Source of the DNA: Panagrolaimus kolymaensis
Taxonomy: Eukaryota; Nematoda; Chromadorea; Rhabditida; Panagrolaimidae
DNA: 64,000 nt
Reading direction: 5' to 3'
NCBI GenBank assembly: GCA_028622995.1
Contig: JAJQJQ010000026.1
Span: 806,001-870,000 of the forward strand
In this document: positions 39,502 through 50,849 of the stretch, in pieces
How the letters are laid out: each line of letters begins with the position of its first letter
How positions within the stretch are numbered: the stretch's first letter is position 1
Notes under the pieces: generated by a model
Database searches by the model: none
What the model was told of the DNA's origin: nothing
What the model saw: the letters and a program-made list of their open reading frames with translations, nothing else
Made by a program: the position numbers and the translations under genes

Positions 39502-41153
39502 ATGGGATGTAAGTTTATTCTAAATATAAAGCAAATCAAAGTCTAGAAATATAAACTTTTCAGTTAAATTTTTGGAATTTGTCAAGCCATTTTGCGGGTT
39601 TGTACCCGAAGTAGCCAAACCTGAACGAAAAATTCAATTTCGAGAAAAGGTGTTATGGACCGCCATCGCATTATTTGTTTTCTTAGTTTGTTGCCAAATT
39701 CCACTTTTTGGTAAAAAATTTTACTCCTAATTTATGTAATGAAAATAATATCAAGTTGATGAATTTAGGTATCATGGCAGCTGAAGGCGCAGATCCACTT
39801 TATTGGCTTCGCGTTATTATGGCTTCCAATCGAGGTACTTTGATGGAACTTGGTATCTCTCCCATCGTTACATCTGGTATGATTATGCAACTTTTGGCTG
39901 GAGCTAAAATTATTGAAGTTGGTGATACCCCTCGTGAACGAGCTCTTTTCAATGGAGCACAAAAATGTAAGCAGCTTTTTCCAAACATTTTCTTTTCATA
40001 AATTTGCAATACCTTTTTTTTAGTATTTGGCATGGTTATCACCATCGGCCAAGCTATTGTTTATGTTGGATCAGGCATGTATGGAGTTCCATCTGAAATT
40101 GGTATGGGCATTTGCATGCTCATCGTCCTCCAACTTTGCATAGCTGGTTTGATTGTTTTACTTCTTGATGAACTCCTTCAAAAAGGATATGGTCTTGGCT
40201 CGGGTATTTCTCTCTTCATTGCCACAAACATTTGTGAAACCATTGTTTGGAAAGCTCTCTCCCCAACCACAGTTAACACTGGACGTGGAACAGAATTTGA
40301 AGGTGCCATCATTGCTCTTTTCCATCTTCTTGCAACTCGAACAGATAAAGTTCGAGCCCTTCGTGAAGCTTTCTATCGTCAAAATCTTCCAAATATGATG
40401 AATTTAATGGCCACTGTTTTCGTTTTCGCTGTAGTTATTTATTTCCAAGGTTTCCGAGTTGATCTTCCAATCAAGAGCGCACAAAATCGCGGACAACAAA
40501 GTTCATATCCCATCAAACTTTTCTACACTTCCAACATTCCAATCATTTTACAATCTGCTCTCGTTTCAAATCTTTATGTCATTTCTCAAATGCTTTACAC
40601 TAAATTTGGTGGAAATATTCTTATCAGTCTTCTTGGAACTTGGTCTGATACAGCTGGAGCATATAGAAGTTTCCCAACTGGTGGACTTTGTTATTACCTT
40701 TCTCCACCAGAAACCTTCACCGCTGTCGTTCAAGATCCACTTCATTGCTTCACTTACATCGTTTTTATGCTTGGTTCATGCGCATTCTTCTCAAAAACTT
40801 GGATTGATGTTTCTGGCTCAAGTGCCAAAGATGTTGCCAAACAACTTAAAGAACAACAAATGATTATGAGAGGACATCGAGAAAAATCCATGATTCACGA
40901 ACTTAATCGTTACATTCCAACTGCTGCTGCATTTGGTGGACTTTGCATTGGAGCTTTGTCTGTTACCGCTGATTTTATGGGTAAACAACTTAATTTTTTT
41001 AGAGTCTGACTTTCTAAATAAAACTAAATATTTTTAGGAGCTATTGGTAGTGGAACTGGTATCCTTCTTGCTGTTACCATCATTTACCAATATTTTGAAA
41101 TCTTTGTTAAGGAACAACAAGATATGGGTGGCCTTACTGGAATGTTCTTTTAA
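39502..41153 (+). CDS. Protein transport protein Sec61 subunit alpha
   Basis: Exons: 39502-39508 (only 7 nt), 39564-39710, 39769-39966, 40024-40980, 41038-41153; all phases agree, 474 aa, as expected for Sec61 alpha (476). Nearly the whole sequence is conserved: [17 protein letters not shown], the plug-helix region, [121 protein letters not shown] and [14 protein letters not shown]. It forms the ER translocon channel with ten membrane helices. An acceptor at 39476 lies 26 nt upstream of the ATG, so trans-splicing is likely. Codons end in C more often than in neighbouring genes, as expected for high expression. Confidence 0.98.
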
Positions 41154-41499
41154 AATTACATATTTCTTTTGATAAATTTTAATTTATTAAATAAAAAAAG
41201 TTTTATTTTTGTTTTTCGAATTTGTATATGGTTATTTTTATTTCTTTCTTTTCTGGTTTAAAGTCAGTGTAATGGCAGTGCGCGATTACCATTTTTTAAA
41301 AACATCTTTTTTTGCCAAAAGCAAAAAAAATAATAGTAACTTTTATCGATAATTTTAATTTATCTCTGTTTTTTTTCTTGCACTATAAAGGATAAAAAAA
41401 TATTTGAAAAAATATATAATTTGAATTACAAAAATAATTTAAATAAAACAAAACAAAAAAATATTATAAATTTGAGGCGGTTTATTTTTTATTTAAATT
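41154..41499. other. Convergent intergenic region
   Basis: AT-rich 3' flanks of sec-61 (+) and the pseudokinase (-). No gene seen. Confidence 0.4.
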
Positions 41500-43019
41500 T
41501 TAAAGACGGGCAACAATTTGTTCTAATTGAGCAATAACCGGTGGATAGGCAAAATTATCAACTTCAATGGTGACATTAATGTGGCCCTGAAAAAATGATC
41601 CTTTTATATTGGCTGCCTTTAAAATTTTTAAAATTACCTCAGGATCAATTGAAATTTGTTCCAATTTTCTTGCAATAATATCTGTCATATCTGGACGACT
41701 CTCACGATCATAAGTGCAGCATAATTCAATGACAGATTTCAAATCAGAACTGCAATAAGGCAAATCTTGTAAAAATGCTTGCTTTTCCCGAATTCTTTCA
41801 TGAAACGCTTCTTGAGTTGGAAATTGAGCAAATGGAGTTCCACCAAATGAAGCAATTTCCCATAAAAGTACACCCAAAGACCAAATATTTGATTGGCCAC
41901 AAGTTGGAGGAGCAAATTCGCGGGTGAAATATTCTGGGGCTAACCAGCGTTGTTTTCTTGGGCGCTAAAAAAACTTTCATTTATCTAATTTTTTCAACAT
42001 TTCAAAAACATACAGATTCAAATTGTCTTTGATGCAATAATCGATGATCAGCAAAACCAAAACCACTAATTTTAATTAATGCTCGTCCAACAACGAGAAT
42101 ATTGCAAGAAGCTAGCATGGGATGGGTGATGCCATGACGAATTAAATGTCCACTACCATAAACGCAACCAAGCATCATGCTAATTAATCTATCGCTACTT
42201 ATCATTGAAACAGTTTTCTTTTGTAAACGAGCATCAAATCTGGTGACTCTGCTATCTCGAAGAAGTGAAAGTAAATCGGGATAAAAAAGACTATCAACAA
42301 CCGCCAATAAACGATCTAAATTTTTTGGGATTGGATTTTAAAGTAAAAATTTTATTTAAATGTTGCAAACCTGGTTGTTGTTGAACAGCTAAAAGACTAA
42401 CGATATTTGGATGTAAGCCAGCTTTCACAGTTTCAGAAAAAGTTTTAACCATCAAATGTAATTCTTTATGATTAATTTCATCAACTTCTAAAAAATTCAA
42501 AAAAAAAACCATGACTAATTTTTAAAATATTTAATTTTTACTTTTAATTGAAAAAACTGCCACATCATGAGTGGTTCCTTTATCAGCATCAATGAGAAGA
42601 CCTCGATGGATGTTTCCAAAATGGCCATTGCCAGCTAAAGCATCAATTCGAAGTCGGCAAGGCCATAATCGAGGAGAAATTCGCATCAATTCTCTAAAAA
42701 ATTATATTTTTAATTTTCAAATTTTGGCAAATGTTTATTTTTTAGTTTACTTGAAATCTTGCATTTCTTGCGAATCCTCATTATCCGGTTCAATTAATTG
42801 CTGAGTTTCTTCATCATTCGAATCCGTTGCCGCTGCTGCCAATTTAGAATAATCTCTAACTTCCGCAATTTCAATTGTATGTTGAACTTCTCCAACATTT
42901 GCACTTTCTGCGATGCCTTGAAGCTCCTTTATTGTTGCATCCAATATATTCTCATCCTGGAATTCATCAGCACTTGCTTTATCATTAATTCCACAACGAA
43001 TTGCCTTTGTTAATGGTTT
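41500..43019 (-). CDS. Tyrosine-kinase-like pseudokinase domain exons
   Basis: Exons (minus): 43019-42751, 42693-42542, 42487-42371, 42315-42014, 41964-41500; the last probably contains an intron at 41589-41639. Phases agree. After an acidic linker of about 100 residues the kinase fold begins (glycine loop AGNGHFGNIHRG). The shape is that of a receptor tyrosine kinase: RWLAPEYF for WMAPE and NIWSLGVLLWEIASFG for DVWSFGVLLWE. But the beta-3 lysine is replaced (VAVF), the HRDLAARN loop reads HPMLASCN, and DFG reads GFG (KISGFGFA). So all three catalytic residues are lost and it should be inactive, acting as a scaffold or allosteric partner. The first exon has no in-frame ATG near its start, so it needs upstream exons; I suspect the type I membrane protein at 44164-47130. 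Exact family not recognised. Confidence 0.8.
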
Positions 43020-44163
43020 CTGTAATGTTTATTTGTTTTTTGAGTCTTGTTGTGTGCAATGTTGAGAGAAGAAAAATATATGTGTGCTTATTTTTTTCAA
43101 CAACTTTTTTTATTGCTTACTGCAAATGATGATGATAAATGTGTAGCGATATGCATATCAAAAAGTTTTTTCTTTAATTTAAAAAAATTTATTATTTAAC
43201 CAAATTAAATGACAGAAGAATACTGCGCTCACATATAATAAAAAAAATAGAATCAAAAGTAGATACGAGAAAATTATTTTTAAGTTTTTTTGATCTTTAT
43301 TTTTTGGAATCTCAACAAATATAATTTTTTATATGTATTTCTGGGAAGATGATGGAAGTAAAAAAGATATTAAAAAGCAGAAATAATAATGAATATCTAT
43401 CTATCTCGGTCTGAGTTAGCCCACTTTTTTTAGCTTTATGTGAGCGGTGAGAAATTGGTAAATTTGTTATAAAAGTGCCAAAAATTCTTCCAAAAATTTG
43501 CCCCTATTTTAAATTTTAATTATTTTCAAAAAATGTTTTTTTTAATTTGGGTAACTACAAAAACTGATGATTTGAATGAAATGTATGCATATCGCTCACA
43601 TAAATCACAAAAGTAGCTGCAGCAGCCGAGAGAGAAGAAGGAAGGATATAAAAAGATTAAGAAGATGTGTGTAAATAATAAAAAAACGGATGTTGAGTGC
43701 CAAATAAAAATATTATATATGTGTTAAAGGTACAATAGAAGAAAATAACAGGAAAATATTTCCATTATTATTTGTTTTTTCTTTCTTTCTTTTTTTGTTG
43801 TTATATAGTTGCAGCGCAAAAAAAAAGAAACAAAAAAAGGTTAACGCTTTTTCTTTTTAATAAAAAAAAACCCGAAGAACGACGACGACGAAAAAGTATC
43901 AAATTTTCTTCTTTTTTTGCGTAAAAAAATAAGGAAGATTAAAAATAAAAAAATACAAAAGTGACGACGACAAGTTAGTTGAAGAAGAAAATGGATAGAT
44001 ATAGGATGGAAGAAAAGAGTAATTTCACCGGATAACAATATATTGCTTGTTTTTGAGAGAATAAAAAAGTGGGATATTAAAAGAAATTTAAAAAAAAAAC
44101 AGATAGAAATAAGAGAGAAAAATAATTTCATACAACGTGTGTTTTGTGCAAATTGCAATGACA
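43020..44163. other. Probable long intron between receptor and pseudokinase exons
   Basis: AT-rich with no credible coding frame. It is flanked by the phase-0 acceptor at 43020 (ATTACAG) and by possible phase-0 donors in the exon at 44436. If the two parts are one gene this is its largest intron, about 1.1 kb. If not, it must hold the missing start of the pseudokinase, which I could not find. Confidence 0.4.
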
Positions 44164-47130
44164 CTACTGAGTTAGTTTTTGGGTTTCTGGAGGACCCACC
44201 ATTTCTTGTCCACCACCAACTGATGCTAATTGTTGTTGTTGTTGTCCAGTTACATGATATTCATAGCCATTAGAAGTTTTAGTAACAACTTTTTGTTGAT
44301 CTGAATAACAACAACATCCTCGATATCGATAACAACATGCAGCTGCGATAAGGATAATACTGAAAATTCCAACCAAAACAAATACAACTCGCATCAAAGG
44401 CCATTGAGCCAAATATTCTCCAATAAATGAAGAGGTCTAAAAAATGAGAATTTTGCATTTTTTCGAAATAAAAAATATAAAAAATTTTTTACTTCATTTC
44501 CAGAAGTTCCATCATCTTCAAGAATGATCGCGGGGTCCTCAGTTTCTGCACTTTCTTCACTTGTGGCTTCTGTGGTGGTAGTAACTTCCTCCTCTTTGCT
44601 ATCTTCATTTTCGGTTTCCGTTTCTTCTGCATCTCCATCTTCAGGTTCTAAAAAAAAAATTTTTTTGCTTAGGCTAAAAAATCTATGAATTATTTACCTT
44701 CTTTGTCTTCACCATCCCCATCATCTCCATCAGTTCCATCCTCTGTATCTTCATCAGGATCTTCAGTGGCTGTTTCTTCATCCGAATCAACTACTTCTTC
44801 GGTTTCATCTGGTTCAGTTTCATCGCCATCAACATCAGTTATTTTAGATTTAGCTTTTTCTGCATCAGTTTCTTCTTTATCCTTGTCATCATCATCATCA
44901 TCATCATCATCGGTGATGCCAGGATTATCAGATGGAATGGGATCATTTTTGTCTTTTTCTTCATCGCTTTCATCATCATCCTTATTGTCATCAACATCAG
45001 TTTTAATGTTGACTTTGCTAACTGCATCATGACCTGATGATTTTGGGGCTGATGGAGCTTTGTCGTCATCATCATCATCTTCACCATTAACTGATGCTTC
45101 ACCTTAAATTTTTTATTAGTAAGCATGACCTTAAAGGACCCTAATCATTTGGTCTTTTGAAAATTTCAAATTTTCGTTTCCCGCATTATTCCCTCCTGCT
45201 GGCAAGGTGCAAAGTCCCTTTCAAGCAAGTTTGATTTTTTTTTTGAAATCCAATTTTTTTCTTCTTCATCTAGGTTTTAATGGATATATGTAAATACAAT
45301 ATTAAAAAGGTAAAAGGTATTGCGTAAATACATTGAAATGGTTGATATTCACGTTGATGAAGAAGAAGAAAATTAGATTTCAAAAAAAAATCAAACTTGC
45401 TTGAAAGGGACTTTGCACCTTGCCAGCAGGAGGGAATAATGCGGGAAACGAAAATTTGAAATTTCCAAAAGACCAAATGATTAGGGTCCTTTAATGAACA
45501 AAAATTATAATTTACCCAATTTTTTATTATAAATTTCTGGTTCCAAATTATGTTTAAGTGTTTCTGAAGCAATAACAGTTGTAACATCATGGAATGGTTT
45601 TTCACCAAAGCTTAATTGACGTGGACGTCTTACGGTTACGGTATACCATAAATCAACATATTTAGCTCCAACAAATACATCTCTTCCAAATTCCACTTCT
45701 GGTGGGGCATCATCTTCATATTGATCATCACTCTGGGAGAAAAACTGCAGTATAGAAAAAACGATTGTATGGAAAGGGTCAAAACAAAGGAAGGCTTCTT
45801 TTTTTTTTAGCTTTTTTTATAACATGTTAGGGCAATTTTTGGGACATACTTCACATTTTTTTATATAGAAAAAACTTACATCTGTTGGATCATGAGATTT
45901 TTTGTTGCTTGGTTGATCAACAATATTTTCACCATTCATATCAATGGGCAATGATGAAGTGCAAAGATGTAATGGAGTGGATTTTGAATCATTTATGGTT
46001 GTAACTTTTCCAATTTCATCACAATGTTCTGGTGACTATAAAAAATGAAATAAAGAATGTCACACGTTATTTTATTTTCCACGCAATGAAACTTGAAACC
46101 AAAAGATATGATATTTTCACAATTTTTCTTTTTTAAGAAAAGCTTTCAAAATAGAAATAAAAACAAAAGAAATCAAAAAACGAACCTTAACTTCAAATTT
46201 ATAAAATAATGTTAAATTGCTTAATTCAAAATCCTTCCAATATGGTTCAAGCCAAAATTGTTCAAGAGTTACAATAAAATCATTTTTCTGGTTAAGGCCA
46301 AGAACTTTTGGTGGTGTTCGAAGAGCTAAAATTTTTTTTCATCAAAAGTTATATATGTATTTCGTGGTGGAGCTTACTTGAAAGATAACAAATTCTAAAT
46401 ACTTGACTATTGACATCTTTTTTAGCTGCAGATGAAACTTGACTAATTTTGCATGAATCTGGGACAAAATTGGAGCAAGTGCAATGATCTTCATCTACTG
46501 CACGTTTAAATCGAAGTGTTTTTGATAATGGCTGTGCACAAACACTAAAAATACTTTCATTTATTATTGTTTAAAGATTTTTTGTAAAAACCTGTAACCA
46601 AAATTTGCACATTGTGAACAAAGAGTGCATTTTTGTTCTTTTGAATTATCTTTTGTTAATGGCTGTTCAACATCATTAAAAGCTCCTTTAGGACAAATTA
46701 AATTGGTGCATTCATGTTGATGTCCTTCTTGATGAATTGTAAAATCACTGAAAAAAATTGCATATTTCAATTAAAAATTTTAGGTAAAAACTTTGATTTT
46801 TGAAACTTTTTAGTTAATTGAAGATTTAAGATATTTAAAAGAAAGAGGCTTTCATTTTTTTGTTTGTTTAAGAAAAAAAAAGTTGAATTGATGCGGCTTT
46901 TATTTTTTTCTGGAAAAACAAAAAGAAAAGAAAAAAACGTTTCATCTCATCTCAAACAGTAGCAGCAGAAAAAATTTTGCAGAAAAAGCAAAGAAAAAAA
47001 TATTTTAATGCGTGAGAAGCCACTTTTTTATTTGAAATCAAATAGGTCGGTTAAAAAAAATGGAAGCATACCTGAGTGTTGCCACAATAAGCGTCGTTGC
47101 AAGAAGAGCGACAACCGACTGGGTAAACAT
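44164..47130 (-). CDS. Type I membrane protein with acidic stalk, likely receptor part of pseudokinase
   Basis: Exons (minus): 47130-47072, 46747-46592, 46544-46378, 46325-46186, 46035-45880, 45732-45516, 45102-44698, 44647-44493, 44436-44164; in phase, 575 aa as read to the TAG at 44164. Exon 1 is a signal peptide (MFTQSVVALLATTLIVATLS). A Cys-rich segment follows (CTLCSQC, CTCSNF), with a furin-like RFKRAVDED site, then a mixed domain, a very acidic Asp/Glu/Thr stalk of about 190 residues with a run of nine Asp, a membrane helix (VVFVLVGIFSIILIAA) and a juxtamembrane CC...CCC cluster suitable for palmitoylation. No family recognised. A phase-0 donor inside the last exon (GAAATG|GTGGGT at 44200) would join exactly to the pseudokinase exon at 43019, giving a receptor of about 981 aa; reading through gives the short form. 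Confidence 0.75.
45131..45494. mobile_element. Foldback MITE flanked by TTAA in receptor intron
   Basis: TTAA at both edges (45131-45134 and 45491-45494), then AGGACCCTAATCATTTGGTC at the left and its reverse complement at the right. The arms match over about 120 bases with few differences, including a GC-richer segment (CCTCCTGCTGGCAAGGTGC). The middle is AT-rich and weakly palindromic. No gene inside. It fills most of the intron between exons 6 and 7 of the membrane-protein gene. The class is piggyBac-like if TTAA is the duplication, Tc1-like if only TA. Confidence 0.85.
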
Positions 47131-50100
47131 CGTTGTTGTTGCGTATACAATTTTCTGCCTGCTTTTTCCTCTTATTTATTTTTTTTAATGCCAGGTAGAA
47201 ATGAGGAAAAAAATTGATGATGATGATGAAAATGAACCAAATGGAAGTTTTAATTCGACCAATAACAACAAAAAAAGCTTTAAATAAAAAAACGTTTCGT
47301 GTAGCGAAACACAAGGATGAAATAAACTAACGGTCTTCCCGATAGTCAGCGATCACAAGGCTGAGGCGCCACACACTGCTACGCCTTAGATGATCTGCAA
47401 AAAAAGAAAAACAAAGGTTTAAAAAAATACTGTAGAAAGAAGAAAAATAAAATAAAACGACGCGTAAAGAATTAAAGAAATTTTCCTTTAAAAAATTAAA
47501 GAAAAGAAAGCAAAAAAAATTTTTTTTGAGAAGCATAACCATCAAAAATGAAAATAACACAACAGCGGCATCAGAATAAAAAGAAAAAAAAACGTTGACA
47601 ATGGCATACTAGGCTTCATCGAAGAAGATGGGGATGGCGCCATACAACAGCAACAACAAAAAACCACCAGTGTACACAAAAACATCAACGACATCAACGA
47701 CAACCACGACGCCGACGAGGAAACACAGCTTATAAAAAAATACGATATCGGATTTCAGAAACGCATGCATGAAACATAAGAAAGTAAAGAATGGTGGATG
47801 AGGGAGTAGAAGAGAGTGCTTTTGTGATGCAAAGGATGATTGTTACATGCATGGATGTACTCGTCGTTGTTTAAGGCAAACATGCCTGCCATGGATGCTA
47901 TTTTAAGGAACTTCGGAAAATTTAGGTCTCTTTCGAAATTATTCTCTCACCCTTCATCAAGAAAAAAAATCTAAATCCAGCTTGTTTCGGTCAAGCGATA
48001 AGAGGCTCAAGAAAATGATGGATGAAAAAAAATTATCGGAGGAGTTTCAAGAGGTAGAGCGGCAATAGCCGTGGGACTGAATAGTCGCTCATCATCATCA
48101 CCATCATCAATTAGTGTAATCGTTAATGGTAGAAAAGAAAAAAAAATGGAGATGAACAACAAGAACAACAAAAAATGGTTTTCAATTTAAAAAATAATTT
48201 TTAGGATTTGCTTTTTGGAAGGGAAGAAAAAGCTGATTAAATAAAAATAAAATAAAATACAAGCAAGGATAATAATTTTTTTTGCTTGATGTTAATAAAT
48301 TTTACAAAACTGATTCATCAATAAAAATTTTTCCACGAGGTGAATAAAAATTGGAAAAAAATGTAAGATGAGATTCTTCTCCAACGAACAAAAATTTCGA
48401 AGGAACGCTATAGCTTCACCTTTTTAGGTTTTTCCTTTTCAATTTCTTCGCTCAATTAACATTTTTTCTATTATAATATTAATAATAATGAAAAGTAAAC
48501 ATATCACAAAACAAAATAAAAAAAATATTGACATTCAACTTGAAAAAAATTGTTTTAAAGCGGCAGCAAAATGAATGAAAGTGAACCTTTTATAATATAA
48601 AATAACAATGAAATAAATGAGATAAAGAGAAGAACGGTAGCTTTTGCGTGAAGCTTTGATCTGTGACTGGCGACTGGCGTTTATTTGAGAGAACAAAAAA
48701 AAAGTTAAGCGAGCAGCGATCTCGAAATAAAAGAAACCCAGCAGCTTGTATATGAACTTTTTGTTGAAAAAAATTAAAAAGAAAAAGTAAGTAAATTGGC
48801 AGTCGTCGTCGACAACTAACTAACTAACTAACTTACTCAATCTGGGAAATATGCAGAGAGGAGGAATACTGCGATGGAAGCTAGAAAAAAAATTCAAGCT
48901 TCACCAACAACGCAGCTTAAAGGTAGGTAGGTAGCGTTGAAGAAGAGTTATGCAAACAAAATGCGGATGAACAACAACGACCAAGACGAGAAACAAATGA
49001 ATGATTTTTTTCGCGCAGCCTTCGACCCATCATCATTACAATCTAGGGAGTGTAGGTAGCGTTCTTCTTTTTTCGTTCACCAACGACGAGAACCGCCTCT
49101 ATCATGTCGATAGTGATGATGATGATGTTTCCAGCAACAGCAGCAGCAGCTAAACTGTAAAGCTTTAAACAAGCAGATATTTCAACAAGGTTTTTCGATG
49201 GATGGAATGGAACGACCACGTTCATTCATTTTTCGTTCTAATGATTTTTTAAAAAACGTTATGTAAAAAATTGTGTGCACATCCTTCATGAATAAAATGA
49301 GGAGAAGAAAGTTAATTTGTTAAAAAAATGCTTTTAAAAAACTTGAACTTAAAAACTTTAAGCGATAATCATCATCTTCTTAATGACTCAAAAACTAAAC
49401 AAATGGAACAAATTATAACTACATTTTTTTAAATTCTCATCGGTTGCTTCTTGAAATAAAAAAATCAGTCATACTATCTTGAATAAAGAAAAACCAATGG
49501 CATCTGATTCATTTTTTAAAAGACTTGGAAGAAGTATTTCGAAAGAATAAAATATGACTTTTCGAAACCACAAAAAAAATTTTTTGAAAATTATAATACT
49601 AAAATGAGAACGCTAATTTTTTTTTATTGTTAGTTGAGCATGGTAGTGTAATGAAATACGAAAAAATTTGTTTTGTTATTTAAAAAAATGGAAGCTATTT
49701 CCGATGGTAGTTTTTTTTTATATTTTCAATGTTCCATTTTGTGTGAGTCAAAACCAACAGCAACAATGTTTAAAAAAACATATTCTAAATTTTTTTATTA
49801 AAACAATATCTTCCCTATATTTTCCCCCAAAATATAGGACATTTCTCTGAAATACATTCACAAAAAAGGAACGGGGGATTTTTTTTACATTTTTCGGGTA
49901 TACACCAACCAGCTAGCAGCTACCTTTCATAAATATGAAAGTATCATTTCCTCTTTTTCTTTACTTTTTTTCTCCATTGTTGTTTTAAGAAATTATTTTA
50001 TTTATATTTTTCGCCCACGTATGTTTTAAATCAATGCTTACGATATTACGAAGAGAGAAGAATTAAAAATGGATGGGCGAGGAATGAAAAATGATCCAGC

Positions 50101-50849
50101 TTCTTTATTTTTTATTTTTTTCAGAAACTGAAACCTCATAAAATAAATAAATAAATAAGTTTTTGGCAATTAGGTTTACTCAATGAATAAACGTATGAAT
50201 GAGAAAATCTCAACAACAACAAAAAAATGATGATGAGCTTTACGCGAAGACGAAGAATACCCAGTTTTTCACAATACAATAAAAGAAATGAGATGAACGA
50301 TGAGCAGTAAAAATAAGCGAACGTCTCTTTTTCATATTTTCTATTATATTTAAGCTTCAACTTTTTTTCTTCTCTTTTGTTATTCTTCCTTACAGTTGGG
50401 TGGTGGTTGGTTGTATGACAGTAAAGGTAGAGATTGCAGGTTAGTAGAAAGCGACGCTCTTTTTTTTCTGCGAGTTTTGGCTTAAACAAATAAACCAACA
50501 AAGCTGAACTTCTGTTTACTTCTTTTGCTGCTGTTTCCGCTTAAAGTTGACCCGATTTTTTTTTTTTGAGCCATCAACCAAATTCCGAGGTTATTTGATT
50601 TTAAACTTGCGCACATAAATGAGATTTTTTGCAACAAAAAAAAATAGAAAACCAAAATGAAGATTGCCAGAAAAATTTTCTTCATTAAACAAAACAAATT
50701 TAAGAAAATATGAGATTTATTGCAAAATCAAAAAGTGTTTAAATTAAATAAAATTAAATAAAAATAAAAGTTAATTTCTTGGTTTATAAAAAATGAAGAA
50801 CCCGAGGTTTGAGGGAAAATGAGTGTTTGACGTTTGAGAGGAGAGATCA
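47131..50849. other. 3.7 kb without a certain gene
   Basis: Upstream of the membrane-protein start. A possible 5' UTR exon lies at about 47329-47395 (minus): it follows TTTTTTTGCAG and ends at GTTAG, and is less AT-rich. The rest is AT-rich with short simple repeats (AACT repeats near 48815, GTAG repeats near 48920). Open frames are poly-Lys/Phe low complexity. It should hold the promoter of the membrane protein and the 3' UTR of the mosaic receptor. Confidence 0.45.

Noticed and set aside
44885..44915. CAT trinucleotide run considered as non-coding microsatellite
   Set aside because: It lies in frame inside the acidic stalk exon and encodes a run of Asp; at most a coding microsatellite.
50136..50697. 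Two Lys/Phe-rich minus-strand frames
   Set aside because: AT-rich chance frames without splice sites or recognisable domains.
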